Assembly: GCA_964058845.1 (NCBI GenBank)
Contig: CAXKVR010000027.1
Location: 62,001 to 126,000, forward strand
Direction of reading: 5' to 3'
DNA: 64,000 nucleotides
Origin: Carex sylvatica
Taxonomy: Eukaryota > Streptophyta > Magnoliopsida > Poales > Cyperaceae
The translations under genes were made by a program, and so were the position numbers. Below are positions 12,355-25,371 of the stretch, in pieces; the first letter of the stretch is position 1; each line of letters opens with the position of its first letter. The notes under the pieces are model-generated. The model ran no database searches and was not told where the DNA came from. It was given only the letters and a program-made list of their open reading frames with translations.

Positions 12355-13168
12355 GAAAAAAAAAAAAATTTTGAAACTAAACAAAAAATTGAAATTCGAA
12401 ATTTTGAAATTTTGAAATTTTGAAAAAAAAATTGAATTTGGAAAAAAATTGACATTTGGAAAAAAATTGAAATTTGGAAAAAATTTGAAATTTGGAAAAA
12501 ATTTGAAATTTGGAAAAATTTCGAATTTGGAAAAAAATTGAAATTTGGAAAAATTTCGAATTTGGAAAAAATTTGAAATTTGGAAAAATTTCGAATTTGG
12601 AAAAAATTTGAAATTTGGAAAAAATTCGAATTTGGAAAATTTTCGAATTTGGAAAAATTTGGAATTTCGAAAAATTTGGAAAAATTTGGAATTTCGAAAA
12701 ATTTGAAATTTCGAAAATTTTCTAATTTGGAAAATTTTCTAATTTGGAAAAAATTTGGAATTTGGAAAACATTTGGAATTTGGAAAACATTTGGAATTTG
12801 GAAAACATTTGGAATTTGGGAAAAATTTCAAATTTGGGAAAAAATTCATATTTGGAAAAAATTTCAAATTTGGAAAAAATTTCAAATTTGGAAAAAATTT
12901 CAAATTTGGAAAAAATTTCAAATTTGGAAAAAATTTCAAATTTGGAAAAAATTTCAAATTTGGAAAAAATTTCAAATTTGGAAAAAATTTCAAATTTGGA
13001 AAAAATTTCAAATTTGGAAAAAATTTCAAATTTGGAAAAAATTTCAAATTTGGAAAAAATTTCAAATTTGGAAAATTTTCAAATTTGGAAAAAATTTCAA
13101 ATTTGGAAAAATTTCAAATTTGGAAAAAATTTCAAATTTGGAAAAATTTTCAAATTTGGAAAATTTTC
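12355..13168. repeat. AT-rich minisatellite, 18-bp unit
   Basis: Degenerate AAATTTGGAAAA-type repeats from about 12400 become an essentially perfect 18-bp array (unit TTTGGAAAAAATTTCAAA) over about 12851-13068, roughly 12 copies, then decay to 13168. Because 18 is divisible by three and the unit lacks stops in several frames, long open frames appear in all three plus frames and one minus frame (up to 201 codons). They are composition artefacts, with no conserved start or domain. The gradient from degenerate edges to a homogeneous centre fits array growth by slippage or unequal exchange in the middle. Confidence 0.9.
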
Positions 13169-13175
13169 TTTTAAA

Positions 13176-14300
13176 GTTGATGTAAATTTATTTCTCTATA
13201 CATAGAACATATAATCTGAGAAATCAATTTGTATTGTGTGCTTTCGGTTATATGCCGGGCGTGAACGAACATGAGCAAGCTGACCTTGGCAAATCTCTCT
13301 TTCATGTGGGCCTACTTAGATGGTCATCTTGTTATTTGAACAAATTCTTTTGTCAATTTCCAAGAAATTATAGCCCAATTAGCCCATCTTGAAGTGCAAT
13401 GTGCAACCCCTCGGGTCGCTGCTATATCCATTGACATAGAAATCAGGTCACTGCTCTCTCTCTTTTTTTTTAAAAAAAAATTAGAACCATATGATCTATA
13501 ACAAACAGATTTGATCACATAAGTCCTGATGCTGTGATTTTGGGATTATAGAAGAGCAATTTTCGGAGTTTTTAGATGGATGAGAGCTTTTTGAAAAGAA
13601 CACAAAACGAGGAATGGGTTGATGATTATTGTTTTGGAGAGGTTTGAAGGGTTTTGATGGGTGAAAAAGATGATAGAAGCTCGAGGTCTGTGTCTAAAAA
13701 TTTATAAAATAAATAGCACTGATCTATTTCTCCTTCTAAGTTACTCTACTTTGAAAACAATAACAATTAGAATTGAGAAATTTCTGTTGGATTCCTTAAT
13801 TGATAATGAAATAATACAAGGGCATATTTAAATAACAAAAACATACATAATAATTATGGATAACCTACATGGATGCTAAAACAGCAATCCATATTTAGTT
13901 GCGCATTGGATGCATTGGAACTAGGTCGTGACACCTGAATAGCATCGGACAGTTCAGACACGAAAAAGCAAGATACTAATTTACGCGATGAATAACGAAT
14001 CCGTATCCCCTCAAGTTATCTGAGATACAATTGGGAAATCTGAACTGTTCCTTAACTCTGGCACAAATCTGGCACAAACAGACCCATATATCTACAATAG
14101 GCACCGTATTCTTTTTGACCCGGCTGGGATTAAATTATGACCATTCTTTTTCCCATTGTACCTTGAGGTACCTGAGGGAATACAGATTCATGAATTGCAA
14201 CAGATACGGCACCGAATCAATCAAACACAAGTACAAATTGACGGAACATAATTAATAGAACAAACTTAAAAAACCCCAAGAAATTCAAGGCAGAAAAGAA
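13176..14300. other. Gene-free stretch 3' of the SET gene
   Basis: No recognised coding sequence. It includes the downstream flank of the minus-strand SET gene, whose stop codon is at 14360. Short open frames at 13324-13518 and 14031-14255 show no domain. Confidence 0.35.
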
Positions 14301-14359
14301 AAACACTATAAAGTAACAAACTTGATTATGCATGACCTACAAAAGCATCTCTAAGAAAC

Positions 14360-17244
14360 TCAATTATATGCAGTGGATTTATCCTTAGAAAGCATCTTAA
14401 CCTTCTGAGAGAGCTTTCTTATAACATCCACAAGCAACAGTTTCTTCTGCATCCGAAACTGTACAGCCAGCTGTGTGGCCGGAGAAACAACTGTTTTGAG
14501 CACCGACTCATCCTGCATTATCTTTGTTGCGAAGTGCTCGAGTGATATAACACACAATGCAATTACAGTTCTGAGTGCAGCTAATTCAACTGTAGTGCCC
14601 AGAGGAGGTTCTCCATCTCCCAGCACCATTAGAGTATCCAAATTGTGCTTCTGCACTGACTCCAGGTCAGATGAGATTAGTACTCTTAATGCTGCTAATA
14701 GGCGGCCATCTACCAACTCAGGCCCGCCAAGAGTAACCTGAAACAAAGTTAAGATATTTTTAGAAGGATGCAACTCTAACTGAATGAGACAATGCTAGAA
14801 GGTGAATATTGGTAATTTCAAACCTTGAGAAGTGCATTATCTCCAAGAAGATTAAGTTTGGATAAGATCTCTTGCTGCCAGATGGCAGGAGAGGAGAAGC
14901 TTGGGGAAGAAACTCCAGCCGCCATGCTGGCAGCATCGAGAAGACTGTCATCATATCTCAGTTCAACCTGGTCATAAGGATTTGATGAGACCACAAACCC
15001 ATAATCAAGCATGAACAGGTCATTGCTCAAGCAACCGTAGTTAAGTGTGACAGGTGTGTTTTGCTCGATTTCTTTCTTTGCCACAACCTGTTTCAGCATG
15101 GAGTATAAAGATATGTAAATTTGTTCAAATATTGGAACATCTAAATTGTTATGAATGCTGTATTAGCATAGACATAATTAAATTATTCCTTATATTGGGA
15201 AAGTAAAACTATTACTTGTCTAACGATACGTACATGACAAAAATATTGCACGGTAGGCTATATCAGATTTATACATCTACTGCCCTATTTACTTAAAAAC
15301 AATATTTTCTGTAGGGTAATTTTTGCATTTCATTAGAACATTTTCCATCAATGTGTAATACAAAGTGCAAAGTAAATTGTAAATCTTGACACAACTTCAA
15401 ACGTCAATAGAAAAAAAAAATGAAAAGAGCCAACTTTTCTGCAATTTCTTTCAAAGTTTACCAATTCAAACAGATAGTGATACAGTGCCCCATGCACTGC
15501 CTCCCTATTTCACCCATTGTCACTGCAAAAGGGACCCACACGGTCAAATCTTTCGGGGGAGAGGGCTTCTGTCAGTGAGTGTTGGGGCATTTCATATTTT
15601 TCCCTTGCCAACACAGCAATTAAGGAATGAGGTTGGACTTAAAAGAAAGCGCAGCCTGCTTATTCTTGCTCTATCTACATGGCATGAGTTGAGATTAGAG
15701 ACCTTGAGGAGAATACATACCTTGACTGACATGTTTGGGCTAGTTGCATCTCTCTCTTGAACAATAGACGCATTAGGTGTGAAGCTATGGTTGCACATGT
15801 CTATAAGAGGGAGAAGCATTGGCACCTCATTATGCTTTCCATCAGGAAGAGCTTTGCCATGCAAGCGGAAAGCTCTTGAAGAAACTGCAGACATTGCCCA
15901 CCCGAGTGAACCTGAAGTTACATCTTGACCACCGAAAGGGTGGTCCTTGGGAGATATGTCCTCAAGAGCAGCTTTGACTTGTTTCTCGAATTCAATAAGA
16001 AAGCGGCATCTTTTATTGATCTGGAAAAAACAAAATTTGCATGAGAAATTTATCGAGGAACAAGTCAAAAAACCAAGATTTATCAAGGATTTCCTGTGTG
16101 CTGCTTTCATACAAATAAACAAAACTGGCCCAGATGGGTATTTTGGCTTTCACAATGCAAAGGATCACCAGTTGAATTGTGAACTAAAAGCTACAATAGT
16201 ATTTCAAAATAGTGGATTGGGAGTGGGGTTAGAGAGGTTAGCAGCTAACCCAAGAGTTCGGAACAGCTGCTAACCCAACTTCTCATTGGAATAGCGGAAT
16301 ATCCACTAACCCAAGAGTTGCCGAACACCCATCTAAACACGGAATAGAGTTTGGAATAGCTCGTGAACTTGGATTAGCACTATTCCTCTATGATCCAAAC
16401 AGGAATGGATTATGAACATACTTATAAGCCATTTCACCAACAAAATATAAATTTCTTTATAGGTGATGTCAGTTTTGCTAAAGGAAAATATTAGGTAGTA
16501 TTTTGCAGTAGGTGATGATATTATTAGCTCAATCACTGAATAAGCAAATTAACCTGGTGGAGAAGAGGAATATATTGCAGGCTCTTAATGTCCTCGCCAG
16601 AAAAGAAGATGGGAATGCTAAATGTCTCCGGCAAATTGCTCATGTATGGCCACCAGAAGGAGTCGTCTTTAGCTCTTTCCTGAAGCAGTCTCAAGCCCAG
16701 CCTCATAGACCACAGTTCCTCTGTCACATACTAACCATGGGTCTAATTTTAATTTACTGAAGTTTAACAATGAATATTAGAAGCTGGTATGGGCTTAACC
16801 AGTGAAGATCAATCTTCTGTCTTCACATCACATATTTTCACTGGCAGTGCCGTAAGTAATTGAGTTTGCAAATTAAGGGCAAATGTGAGAAGTTTCAATA
16901 CCGGGTACTTGTTCTGCCAGTTGAGTGAGCACAGCATCAGCCCCGTCAGAGGTGCGGCCCACTGGGTGGTTCCACCGGAGCGGGAGGTGGCTGGGGAGGT
17001 TGATGAGCTCAGACCCGGCTGGGATTTCGTCAGTGGAGACGACGCCAAGGCCAAAGTCAGAATGATCACCAATGGTGAGGTTCGGGTGCACTGTGCCGCC
17101 TTCACGACAAATCCACCGTAAGAGGTCGGGTGGGTGTGAGACTATGCGGTTGGCTGAGCAGGTTAGAGAGCGGCGATGGGTTGGGCTGAGGAGACGGAGG
17201 GAGGCGGCGGAGAGAAAAGGCTTGGAGGTCGATGAGGTGAGCAT
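14360..17244 (-). CDS. SET-domain protein lysine methyltransferase, Rubisco-LSMT family
   Basis: Five exons: 17244-16902, 16720-16554, 16020-15721, 15087-14824 and 14737-14360. All have GT-AG junctions and phase is preserved, giving 483 aa. Residues 1 to about 35 are Ser/Arg-rich, like a plastid transit peptide. GLG (65-67) opens the SET fold, NHSFTPNA is at 247-254, and NYG (286-288) contains the tyrosine expected at the active site. The C-terminal third (about 300-483) is the helical Rubisco-substrate-binding type domain typical of LSMT/SETD3-like enzymes. The overall pattern fits the Arabidopsis At5g14260-type SET protein better than classical LSMT. Predicted role: S-adenosylmethionine-dependent methylation of a protein lysine, probably in the plastid; the substrate is unknown. 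The exon 1 donor was chosen as CCCG|GTATTG joined to GTGACAG|AGG, which yields VPEELW in phase. Intron 3 (15088-15720) and intron 2 (16021-16553) hold unclassified non-coding sequence. Confidence 0.9.
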
Positions 17245-18700
17245 TGCGCTTTGAAGGTGATCAGTATGGGAGGAAGGAGAAGCAGAGTTGCGGCCGAACT
17301 GTGGACAAGGCTAAGAAAGTTTCAATGAATACGGTACCTGGGATAAGAGACGGTGATCTTAGGACGTCTCTCCATTCTTGCGAGAAATGGACGATAACAA
17401 AGGGAAAAAAATCTTAGGATCATCTGCGGCGATTTCTGAAATGTGTTCCTTATATTTCAATTTTGGGCACAACCAGAGTGACAAATAAATTGTTCAGATT
17501 CAGTTCAATAGAATTAAAAATTTCTAATTCAGAAATAATTGAGATATAATTTTGAGAATTATTAGGTTCCATAAGAAAGTAAAAAGAAAATTAGATATGT
17601 AATGCCCAATTCTTGCTTCTTTGGAAATTTGATTCAGATATTTGAAAAATAACTGAATGTCTGGTTGCTTACACAAGTAGGCCCTATCATTTCTGCACCT
17701 CCAAAAAACCCACACCGAGCTTACATACATAGCCATTGATCATCATTTGGCAAAAAATGAAAGAGTTAACGGATGGGACTGTGTGGATTGGAAAGCCTTT
17801 GAAGAATTTTTGAAATTTGAAAGGACCTTAAAAGGCAAATGTTGGTTTCAATGTCAGTTCATTGATCATAGCCAAAACGACATGATTGTCTGGCGAAGAA
17901 GATTTCAGCAGATAATATAGATCTCACTTACCATACATTTCTTAGATCGACAAGCACATAATACTTTTAAATGTTTTTGAGTTTATTGGAGCTTATTGGG
18001 TGCTTAATAGGTCTTAATTATATTTTAGAGAGGTGGTCAAGTATAAAAGTCACCCCTGATAAAGGAGTATTGTAACTGGCCTACGGACATGCTTTAAATC
18101 AAAAAAAAAAAAAAAGATAATTAAGATAGTGGGTTAAAAAATTAAATGTATATTACATTTTAGAGATTTAAAAGTATTGATACTTATAAAATTTACTAAT
18201 AAACATAATAACAAATTCTAAATTTACAGGGAGACTTAGCATCGTTTCTCCAACAGTCTTACACCTCTTGGCCGATCAGTACCAGGTACTGAATGGACGT
18301 ATGATTCTATTTGTTAGATGCTCTATCTATTATAATCACAACAATCTCAATCCAACCTAATTACTTCCTCACAAGCAAGGTTGAGATCTAAATTTTAGAG
18401 AAATGGTTGAGCGTGTTTGTTTAACCCTAAAAAGTTGGAGATCAATTACTTGGAGAAGATGTCATTTAATTAAACCAAAATTGGTCAATTAATATGTCAA
18501 ACCAAAAGATGGGAGACAAATATCATAAAATAAAATTAATGGTTAAAATCTACTCAAATAACCATGAATTTTGATATGTCGTATACTTCCTAACTCAAAA
18601 TAGTTGAAGAGTTATGAAATTTTGAAAATCAAATGAAATGACAAACTTTGATTGATGCCACGTGGCACGGGGTACCTCTAGTAATTACTCTAACACTCTG
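17245..18700. other. SET gene upstream region and intergenic sequence
   Basis: About 17245-17420 should contain the 5' UTR and promoter of the minus-strand SET gene. Beyond it the sequence is AT-rich and no gene is recognised. The minus frame at 17524-17736 has no domain. Confidence 0.35.
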
Positions 18701-20060
18701 TGTACAATTCGGAGTGTCCAAGCAAAGCCCTGATACCCTGGGCCCACAAGTCAGCGATTTAATAAGAATTTCGCTAAGGCATGGATAGGGATGAACTTGG
18801 AGCACAGGAAAAGAGCCTCATACACCGAGATCACAGTGCCTCGGCTCACCCTGCGTCCAGAACATCCAAAAGCAAGAGAAGAATGCTAAGTTTAAACCCA
18901 GCGCCTCTGACCCCTTCACTGAGTGTGCACCCGATGTGCGATGCACCGTGTTAAGCCTTCTGTGCGGCTCACAGCACGCCAAGGGCAAGCAAAAGAAGGA
19001 AATGAGTTAAAAGAAAATGATGTCGAAACAGAGAGGCTGACAAGCGGTCCCTCATTGTCAAGCCGTTCTTATTCATCTCTCTCGCTCCTTGAGCTCAAAT
19101 CCAAGCTCAGAATTCGACCAAATGGAGAAGGAATTGTACCAAGGCTAACTTGAGCTTGAAACCCTTCTCCCCCTTCTCCCTTCTGCTTTCTCTCAAGCAC
19201 AAACAACCCTTTATTCTCTCAATTTGACCCAAGAAGTAAAGAGGTAGTGAAAATGGTTCGGCCGAGATAGCCAAAATTGGGACTTAAGGACTCAACAGGG
19301 TTCTCCTAAACATGGTACGACGCTATATGATGTGTCAATTTGATCAAGGATGTATTAATTTGAGCCTATGCATGAATGCCACCTGGTTTATGCATGAATG
19401 CCACCTGGTTTAGCTCGAATGTAGCCGAGATACATCAAATTGGCTCACAATAGGATATGATACGCCCTAGAGCACGTTAGGCAATGCATTACGGGGTTGG
19501 GTGTCCTTTCTCAACTGACTACAATGCAAGAATTGAGAATGAAGTATGTTAAGACCACAAAACTGCGGGTACAATGTATCTTGACCTTGACAGCTGCTAA
19601 CAACCTTTGTGGTCTCCAGGACACGCGTCCAATGCACCTGAGGTAATGCCAAGGTAGGATAATCTTCTCCAGGAGGCGTGAGACTTCCCAAGTGGCAGTA
19701 AATCAAGGGCTTTCATGCCATTCACTGCACCCAATGCAATCCAAAGGCTGGAAATCATCCAACAAGGATCAGTGACTTGTCCAAACATGATTGGTCAGTC
19801 CCTAGCCATCCAATCCTTCAAATCAAGATGAATCAATCCAAACCATTGATCAAACAGTTGAGGCAAGATGAAAGCCAACTCAGCGGAAGCCAAACCCAAA
19901 CCCTAGCAATTGCCCTATAAAAGACACCCCATATCAAGTTTAAAAAATAAGTTAGAAAGCACCAAACTTCTGTTGCAAACCTCTCTCTAATGAAACTATT
20001 AGTTTCATGCAAAAGTAAATTTCAAAAAATTAATTCAAAGAAACCTACATAGATCTACTT
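18700..20060 (+). mobile_element. Likely 5' LTR/leader region of the copia element
   Basis: Non-coding sequence directly upstream of the copia gag remnant. It contains a TATA-type box TATAAAAG at 19916-19923 followed by text typical of an LTR R region. A 22-bp tandem duplication (TGCATGAATGCCACCTGGTT plus TA) lies at 19369-19390 and 19391-19412. I could not identify LTR ends, a PBS or a matching 3' LTR, so the label rests on position and the promoter-like box. Confidence 0.3.
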
Positions 20061-20379
20061 ATTTGACTAACGATGAACCTTATTTAGCATTTTAACTTGT
20101 TTAAACTTTATGTCTCAAATCTTGATCTCTAAATTAAGAAGTAGAGGGATGAGATGTAGGGTTGTTGCCTCCAAACAAGAAAGCCTCTACTAGCATCCTC
20201 CAAGGATTCGAGAAGAGAATACAACCCTCCTAGCTCCTCAAATACTCGTCTCTCAAATGATCAATTTATCAACAAAATTGATCATAAATTCTCCAAAGAT
20301 ATCATTCTCTTGTCCAAAATATTCCAAGACATGCTTGATTTCGAAAGAAAATACAACAAAGAACGAGAAGAGATGAATA

Positions 20380-23300
20380 AAAGAGTGATGTATTTTGCAT
20401 GTCATAGAGAAGGGCACACCATCAAAACTTGCTTCAAACTCTTTCCCTAATTAAAGAACATGGATGGTGAAGGACAACAAGATATAAGGTCAAGGCAAAA
20501 GTACGATGGGTACGAGGGTAAGAAGAAGGCCAAAGCCATGCAAGCCTCCTTTTCTGATAGCGAGGTGGAGCAATCCGACACGGAGTCAGAGAATAAACAA
20601 GAGACCAACCTTGCATTGATGGAAAGTGTAGATGAAGATCTCTCGACAATTGTTGCCGACTCAATCATCTCGAGCAAGAACATCACCGATGAGACCACTA
20701 TTGAATTCCTCAAGGACCTTGTCAAATCAAGGAACATCAACAAGGAAGGTGGTGAAATCGAAGCCTCAACTAGCTCCGCTAATGAGGTACATTTAAATTT
20801 TGGTCTTAATGGTATTGAGACTAAAGATGAATTGACCGATGAAGAAGAAGGTGGTGAAGAATATGATGGTCCATTTGATGAGACCAAAAATGAATTGCAT
20901 ACCAATCGGTTAGAAATCAATGATGCAAACACTTTCACCAATGAAATTTTAATGCATTATGATGATGAATCTAGGTTGCAATCTCTCCTTGATGAGTCCA
21001 ATAGAATATTGATTGAAAAAGAATGTATTATTCAAAAATTACTTGCTAAAAATGACATATTAGAATGTGAAGCTAGGAATTTAAAAGCATCACACATAGG
21101 TGAATTAGATATTTTAAAAGTGAAATTCAAACTTTAGAAACCGAAAATAGGGCATTGAGGTATCCTAGTGATCTTTCAAATATCACTAGTTTAGATCCTT
21201 ATTACGTGGATAATTTACTCAATGGCCAATTGTATCACAAAATAGATACAACGGGTCTTGGATACAAGAAGGGCCAATTCTCATTTGCATCCAACCACAC
21301 ACAAAGCCCAAAAGGAAAAGGAAAACATGCTCAAACATCAAAAATTACAAACTTAAATTAATTGTGATCAATACTACTTATCAATTCTTTACTAAAAAGA
21401 GCAAGACTCTCTTGAAAAATGAGTCACCCGAAGTGAAGATCTCTCACATCTAAAATGCTAAACAAGATCAAAAGTCACCAAATTATGCATTTAGATACAA
21501 GTACAACAATAAAAATTATAAAAACAAAAATAATTTTCAAAACATTGATAAAAATACTTTCAATCCAAAAAGGTCAAACAAAACTTATTTTAAAGGGCCG
21601 GATGGATGGTTTTATGAACTTAAACATAAAAATGCTTTTCAAAATCAAACTCAAAGTAGGAGTTCAGTAAGAGATGTTTTCCAACATCACTATCAATCTA
21701 GCAAACCTAAAAATGCGTCAACTAGAGTCACAAATAGGTCATTTGGCAATCATAAAAGTAATTTACATGAAGTGAAATACCGATACCAATATACTTTCAA
21801 ACAAGGTTCTATTGCTCAAAAGTCATCAATTACCTTTTGTAACTATTGTTGCAAAATTTGTCATACCTCTCTAGAATGTAAGCTTAGGAATGCAAGCAAC
21901 AACCCAAATGTTGTTTCGGTTCCTAAAGCCACATTAGCCTAGATGCATGCTTAATTTCTCATAATATACTATAATTGCCAAAAACTAAGAGAGATATTAA
22001 AACAAGGTATATATTAATTACTAACTCAACAATAACTAATGTATACTTTGTAGGTGTGTTTGATTACAACTCAAAAAGAAAGTACTTGGATTATTGATAG
22101 TGGTTGCTCGCATTATATGACCGGTGATAAATCAATTTTTAAATTATTAGAGCCATATGATGGAGGTACGGTTACCTTTGAAAATAATCAAAGAAAAAGC
22201 TTTATTATTGGAATATGGACAATTGGTAACCAACACTTGATCATATCAAATGTATACCTTGTTGAAGGGTTGAATTATAACTTACTTAGTGTTAGTAAGT
22301 TATGTGATTCTGGTTATTATGCAAAATTTAATATTGATACTTGTCATTTAGTTAGGTCTTCGGATGACGCATTAATATACACGGGTAAAAGAAAGAAAAA
22401 TATTTATTATTTATATTTTACTCATTTTGATTCCGGTGAGACATGCCTAAGTGTTATAACCATGGGCTCATGGTTATGGCATCGTAGATTAAGTCATATT
22501 TTAATTGATACCATTAGAAAATTGGTTAAATTGGATCTTGCACGCGGGTTACCAATTCATAAGTTGGAACTTAAAGGACTATGTGATGCATGTGTCCAAG
22601 GTAAACAAATTAAAAGTAGTTTCAAGTCCAAAGACCATATTTCAACTGACCAACCTTTACAATTACTACACATTGACTTGTTTGGACCAATCGGCGTACC
22701 AAGTTTAGCCAAAAAGAAATATGCATATGTAATTGTAGATGACTATAGTCGATTTACTTGGGTTTTGTTTCTACAACACAAGGATGAAGCAATTAGTAAC
22801 TTCATTGAATTTTGCAAATGTGTTGAAAATGAGAAGGGATAAAAAAAAATCATTAGGATTAGAAGTGACCATGGGGGAGAATTTGAAAATACAAAATTTA
22901 ATCAACTTTGCTCTAAAAGGGGATATAAACATGAGTATTCTGCTCCTTGCACACCTCAACAAAACGGGGTTGTTGAGAGGAAAAATCAAACCTTAGTTGA
23001 GTTAGCCCGTACCATGCTCAATGAATACTCCTTGCCCAAACACCTTAGGGCTAAGGCGGCCAATACGACATGCTACGTGATAAATCGCATTAGCATAAGG
23101 TCGGTATTAAATAAAACACCACATGAGCTATGGAAGGGATATAAGCCAAAAATATCTCATTTTAAAGTATTTGGATCTAAATGCTTTGTTCTTGATTAAT
23201 CACCCAAAGTCATCAAATTTGATTCTAAATCACTTAAAGGAGTGTTTGTAGGGTATTCAATGTCAAGTAAAGCCTATAAAATTTACATTGGATCACAACG

Positions 23301-24056
23301 GGTTGCTATTGAATTTGTGTATATTAAATTTGATAAAGGTGCTAATTAAAAGGCCGATCAAGATATTCAAATTGTAAGTGTTAAAGTACTAATCTTTGAC
23401 AAGGATGAAGTCGAAGCAAGTACCGACATGATTGAAAATCAACCCGAGCAAACTCAATTCGATGAAGCTCAACCCGACATGGATGCAACAAATGTTGAGG
23501 CGGATCCATTAGTTGATGAAATGCAATCTGAAGAGGCACAACCTTTACAAATCGAGTACCAAATTTCTGAAGACCTAAGGGAAGTGTCTTCTCACCCTCT
23601 TTCTAATGTAATTGGGGATCCAAGAGAAAATGTTAAGACTAGGTTCGAATTAAATCAAATGATTGGCCATTGTGCATTTGTATCCAACATTGAACCTAAA
23701 AATTTTAAGGATGCAAATATAGACCCCAATTGAATTTGTGTCATGCAATAAGAACTTGCTCAATTTGAAAAGAACAAAGTTTAAAAACTTGTACCTAAAT
23801 TAAATTATAGAATAATTATTGGTACCAAATGAGTCTTTAGAAATAAAAAGAATGAATATGGAAATGTCATTAGAAACAAAGCTATGTTGATAGCCCAAAG
23901 GTACAAACAACAAAAGGGTATTGATTTTGAGAAAATCTTTGCACCCGTGCTCGTCTAGGATCCATTCGAATGCTTTTAGCATATGCATCAAATAAAAATT
24001 TCAAATTATTTCAAATGGATGTTAAAAGTGCATTTTTAAATAGATTCATAGATGAT
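20380..24056 (+). pseudogene. Ty1-copia retrotransposon gag-pol, decayed and truncated
   Basis: In order: a gag zinc knuckle at 20391-20432 (CHREGHTIKTC) with the first Cys replaced by Tyr; the acidic/coiled gag C-terminal region at 20460-21360; an aspartic protease at about 22096 (DSGCSHYMTG); the gag-pre-integrase motif at about 22470-22600 (WHRRLSH, then CDACVQGK); the integrase core at 22660-23200 (HIDLFGP, VDDYSRF, PQQNGVVERKN); and the start of reverse transcriptase at about 23830-24056 (RNKA, FAPV, QMDVKSAFLN). Stops interrupt it at about 20449, 21136, 22840, 23197, 23347 and later, and a frameshift lies near 23955. The RT ends before the catalytic YVDD box and RNase H is absent. The SDSE-rich gag tail and the following extra ORF are consistent with a Sirevirus-like copia lineage (inference). 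Confidence 0.85.
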
Positions 24057-24254
24057 GACCGACCGTAGCGAAAACCCTAGCCAAAACCCTCTTCTCTCCT
24101 CTCCAAAACCCTAGCCAAAATCCTCTTCTCAAATCCGACGAACCGACCGTTTGATTGATGATCTGACTTCACAATAGTGTTTCTCTCGCTCTTCTCTTCT
24201 CAGATTTGTGCTTCTTTCTTCAATCGATAAAATTTTCATCTCTTACTCGATCTA

Positions 24255-25258
24255 ATGGCTCCAAAGAAAGCTGATCTCGGCAAGATCAACAATAAAAGAC
24301 CCCGATTTGATTTGGGACAAGGTAGTGGTGGAGATACTAAACTGAATTTTATAATTCACTGAACCAACAAATACCTATTTCGGGATATTGAGGCATATAA
24401 CAATTTCATTGGCCAATTTTAAGAACGGCTCTTAGTCAATTGCTTTTACTTTGATAAATTCATGGTTATCTTTAGACAATCCGAGGATGACAAGATCATT
24501 AATTTTATAAGCCATTGGAGTTGGGATTCGATGCTAAAGTGTTGTGAACCATATATCAAAATTCTAACCCGAACCTTCTATGCAAACCTCACAATCTCCG
24601 AAACCCCATTCCTTATCTCCTCATATGTATGTGGGCAAGAGATTGCACTATCTCTTGAGAATATAGCTGCATGGCTTAAAGTTCCCAATGCGGGTGAAGA
24701 GACATATCTCTTGAGAAGTTGGACACAATTGGCTATTGATACGACCGATAATTACAAGAAATGGTTCGATCAAAATAACATTGGCGGGGCCCCAATCTAT
24801 GTCTCCCATCTTCCATTCCTTCATCGACTGCTTTTCACTTTCATCAACAATATCCTAATTCCAAAAGCAACCCTCAAAACAAACATCGAATGATGTCCTA
24901 TGTACTGTCTCCGCCACCTCATTCAAATAGATGACAAACGATTCAACATACCATATATAATCATGTGTCATATGAGGAGCACATTCAAAAGCAAGGAAGC
25001 ATGTTTGCCTTATTCTCACCTCATTCATAAAATTATTCGCTTAAATAGTATTATTATTACCAAGGATCAATACTTCCTTCACCCGATACATTTGGTTGAT
25101 TTATTATCTAAACTTGGGTAGATCCGTAGCGACTCAAATTTGGGTCTAATAAATTACCGACCCAATAGGCGGGACGTAAATGATTGGATTAATGCGGTAG
25201 GAGCTGCACCAAATCAATATTGGGATCCAGAAGAAATGGTACAAGAGAATCAAGAATA
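24255..25258 (+). pseudogene. Plant transposon protein / env-like ORF, interrupted
   Basis: It begins with an ATG at 24255 (MAPKKADLGK, basic N-terminus) and continues through stops at about 24359, 24420, 24891 and 25120. The longest clean piece is 24462-24893. Recognisable features are a W-x6-CCEPY segment, the FYANL motif and YVCGQEIALSLENIAAWL, which is the pattern of the 'putative plant transposon protein' domain found in ORFs next to plant LTR retrotransposons. It lies on the same strand as, and immediately after, the cut-off copia RT. That is the place where Sireviruses carry an env-like ORF. It could instead belong to a separate gypsy (Athila-type) element. No signal peptide or membrane helix is evident. 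Confidence 0.55.
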
Positions 25259-25371
25259 AGAACCATCGGTACAAGACCCACCGGAACAAGTCTAGAGACG
25301 ATCAAGCAATCAATCCCACGCAGTTTATGGATCATGCTACACATACGATCAAGCAAAATGTTATAATACAT

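Noticed and set aside
12580..13205. Long ORFs (up to 201 codons) in three plus frames and one minus frame
   Set aside because: They translate the 18-bp minisatellite. No start context, domain or codon signal independent of the repeat.
15386..15760. Plus-strand ORF overlapping the SET gene
   Set aside because: Spans a SET-gene intron and exon edge in antisense. No domain.
20447..20941. 164-codon minus-strand ORF in the copia gag region
   Set aside because: Shadow of the Ser/Asp/Glu-rich gag coding strand.
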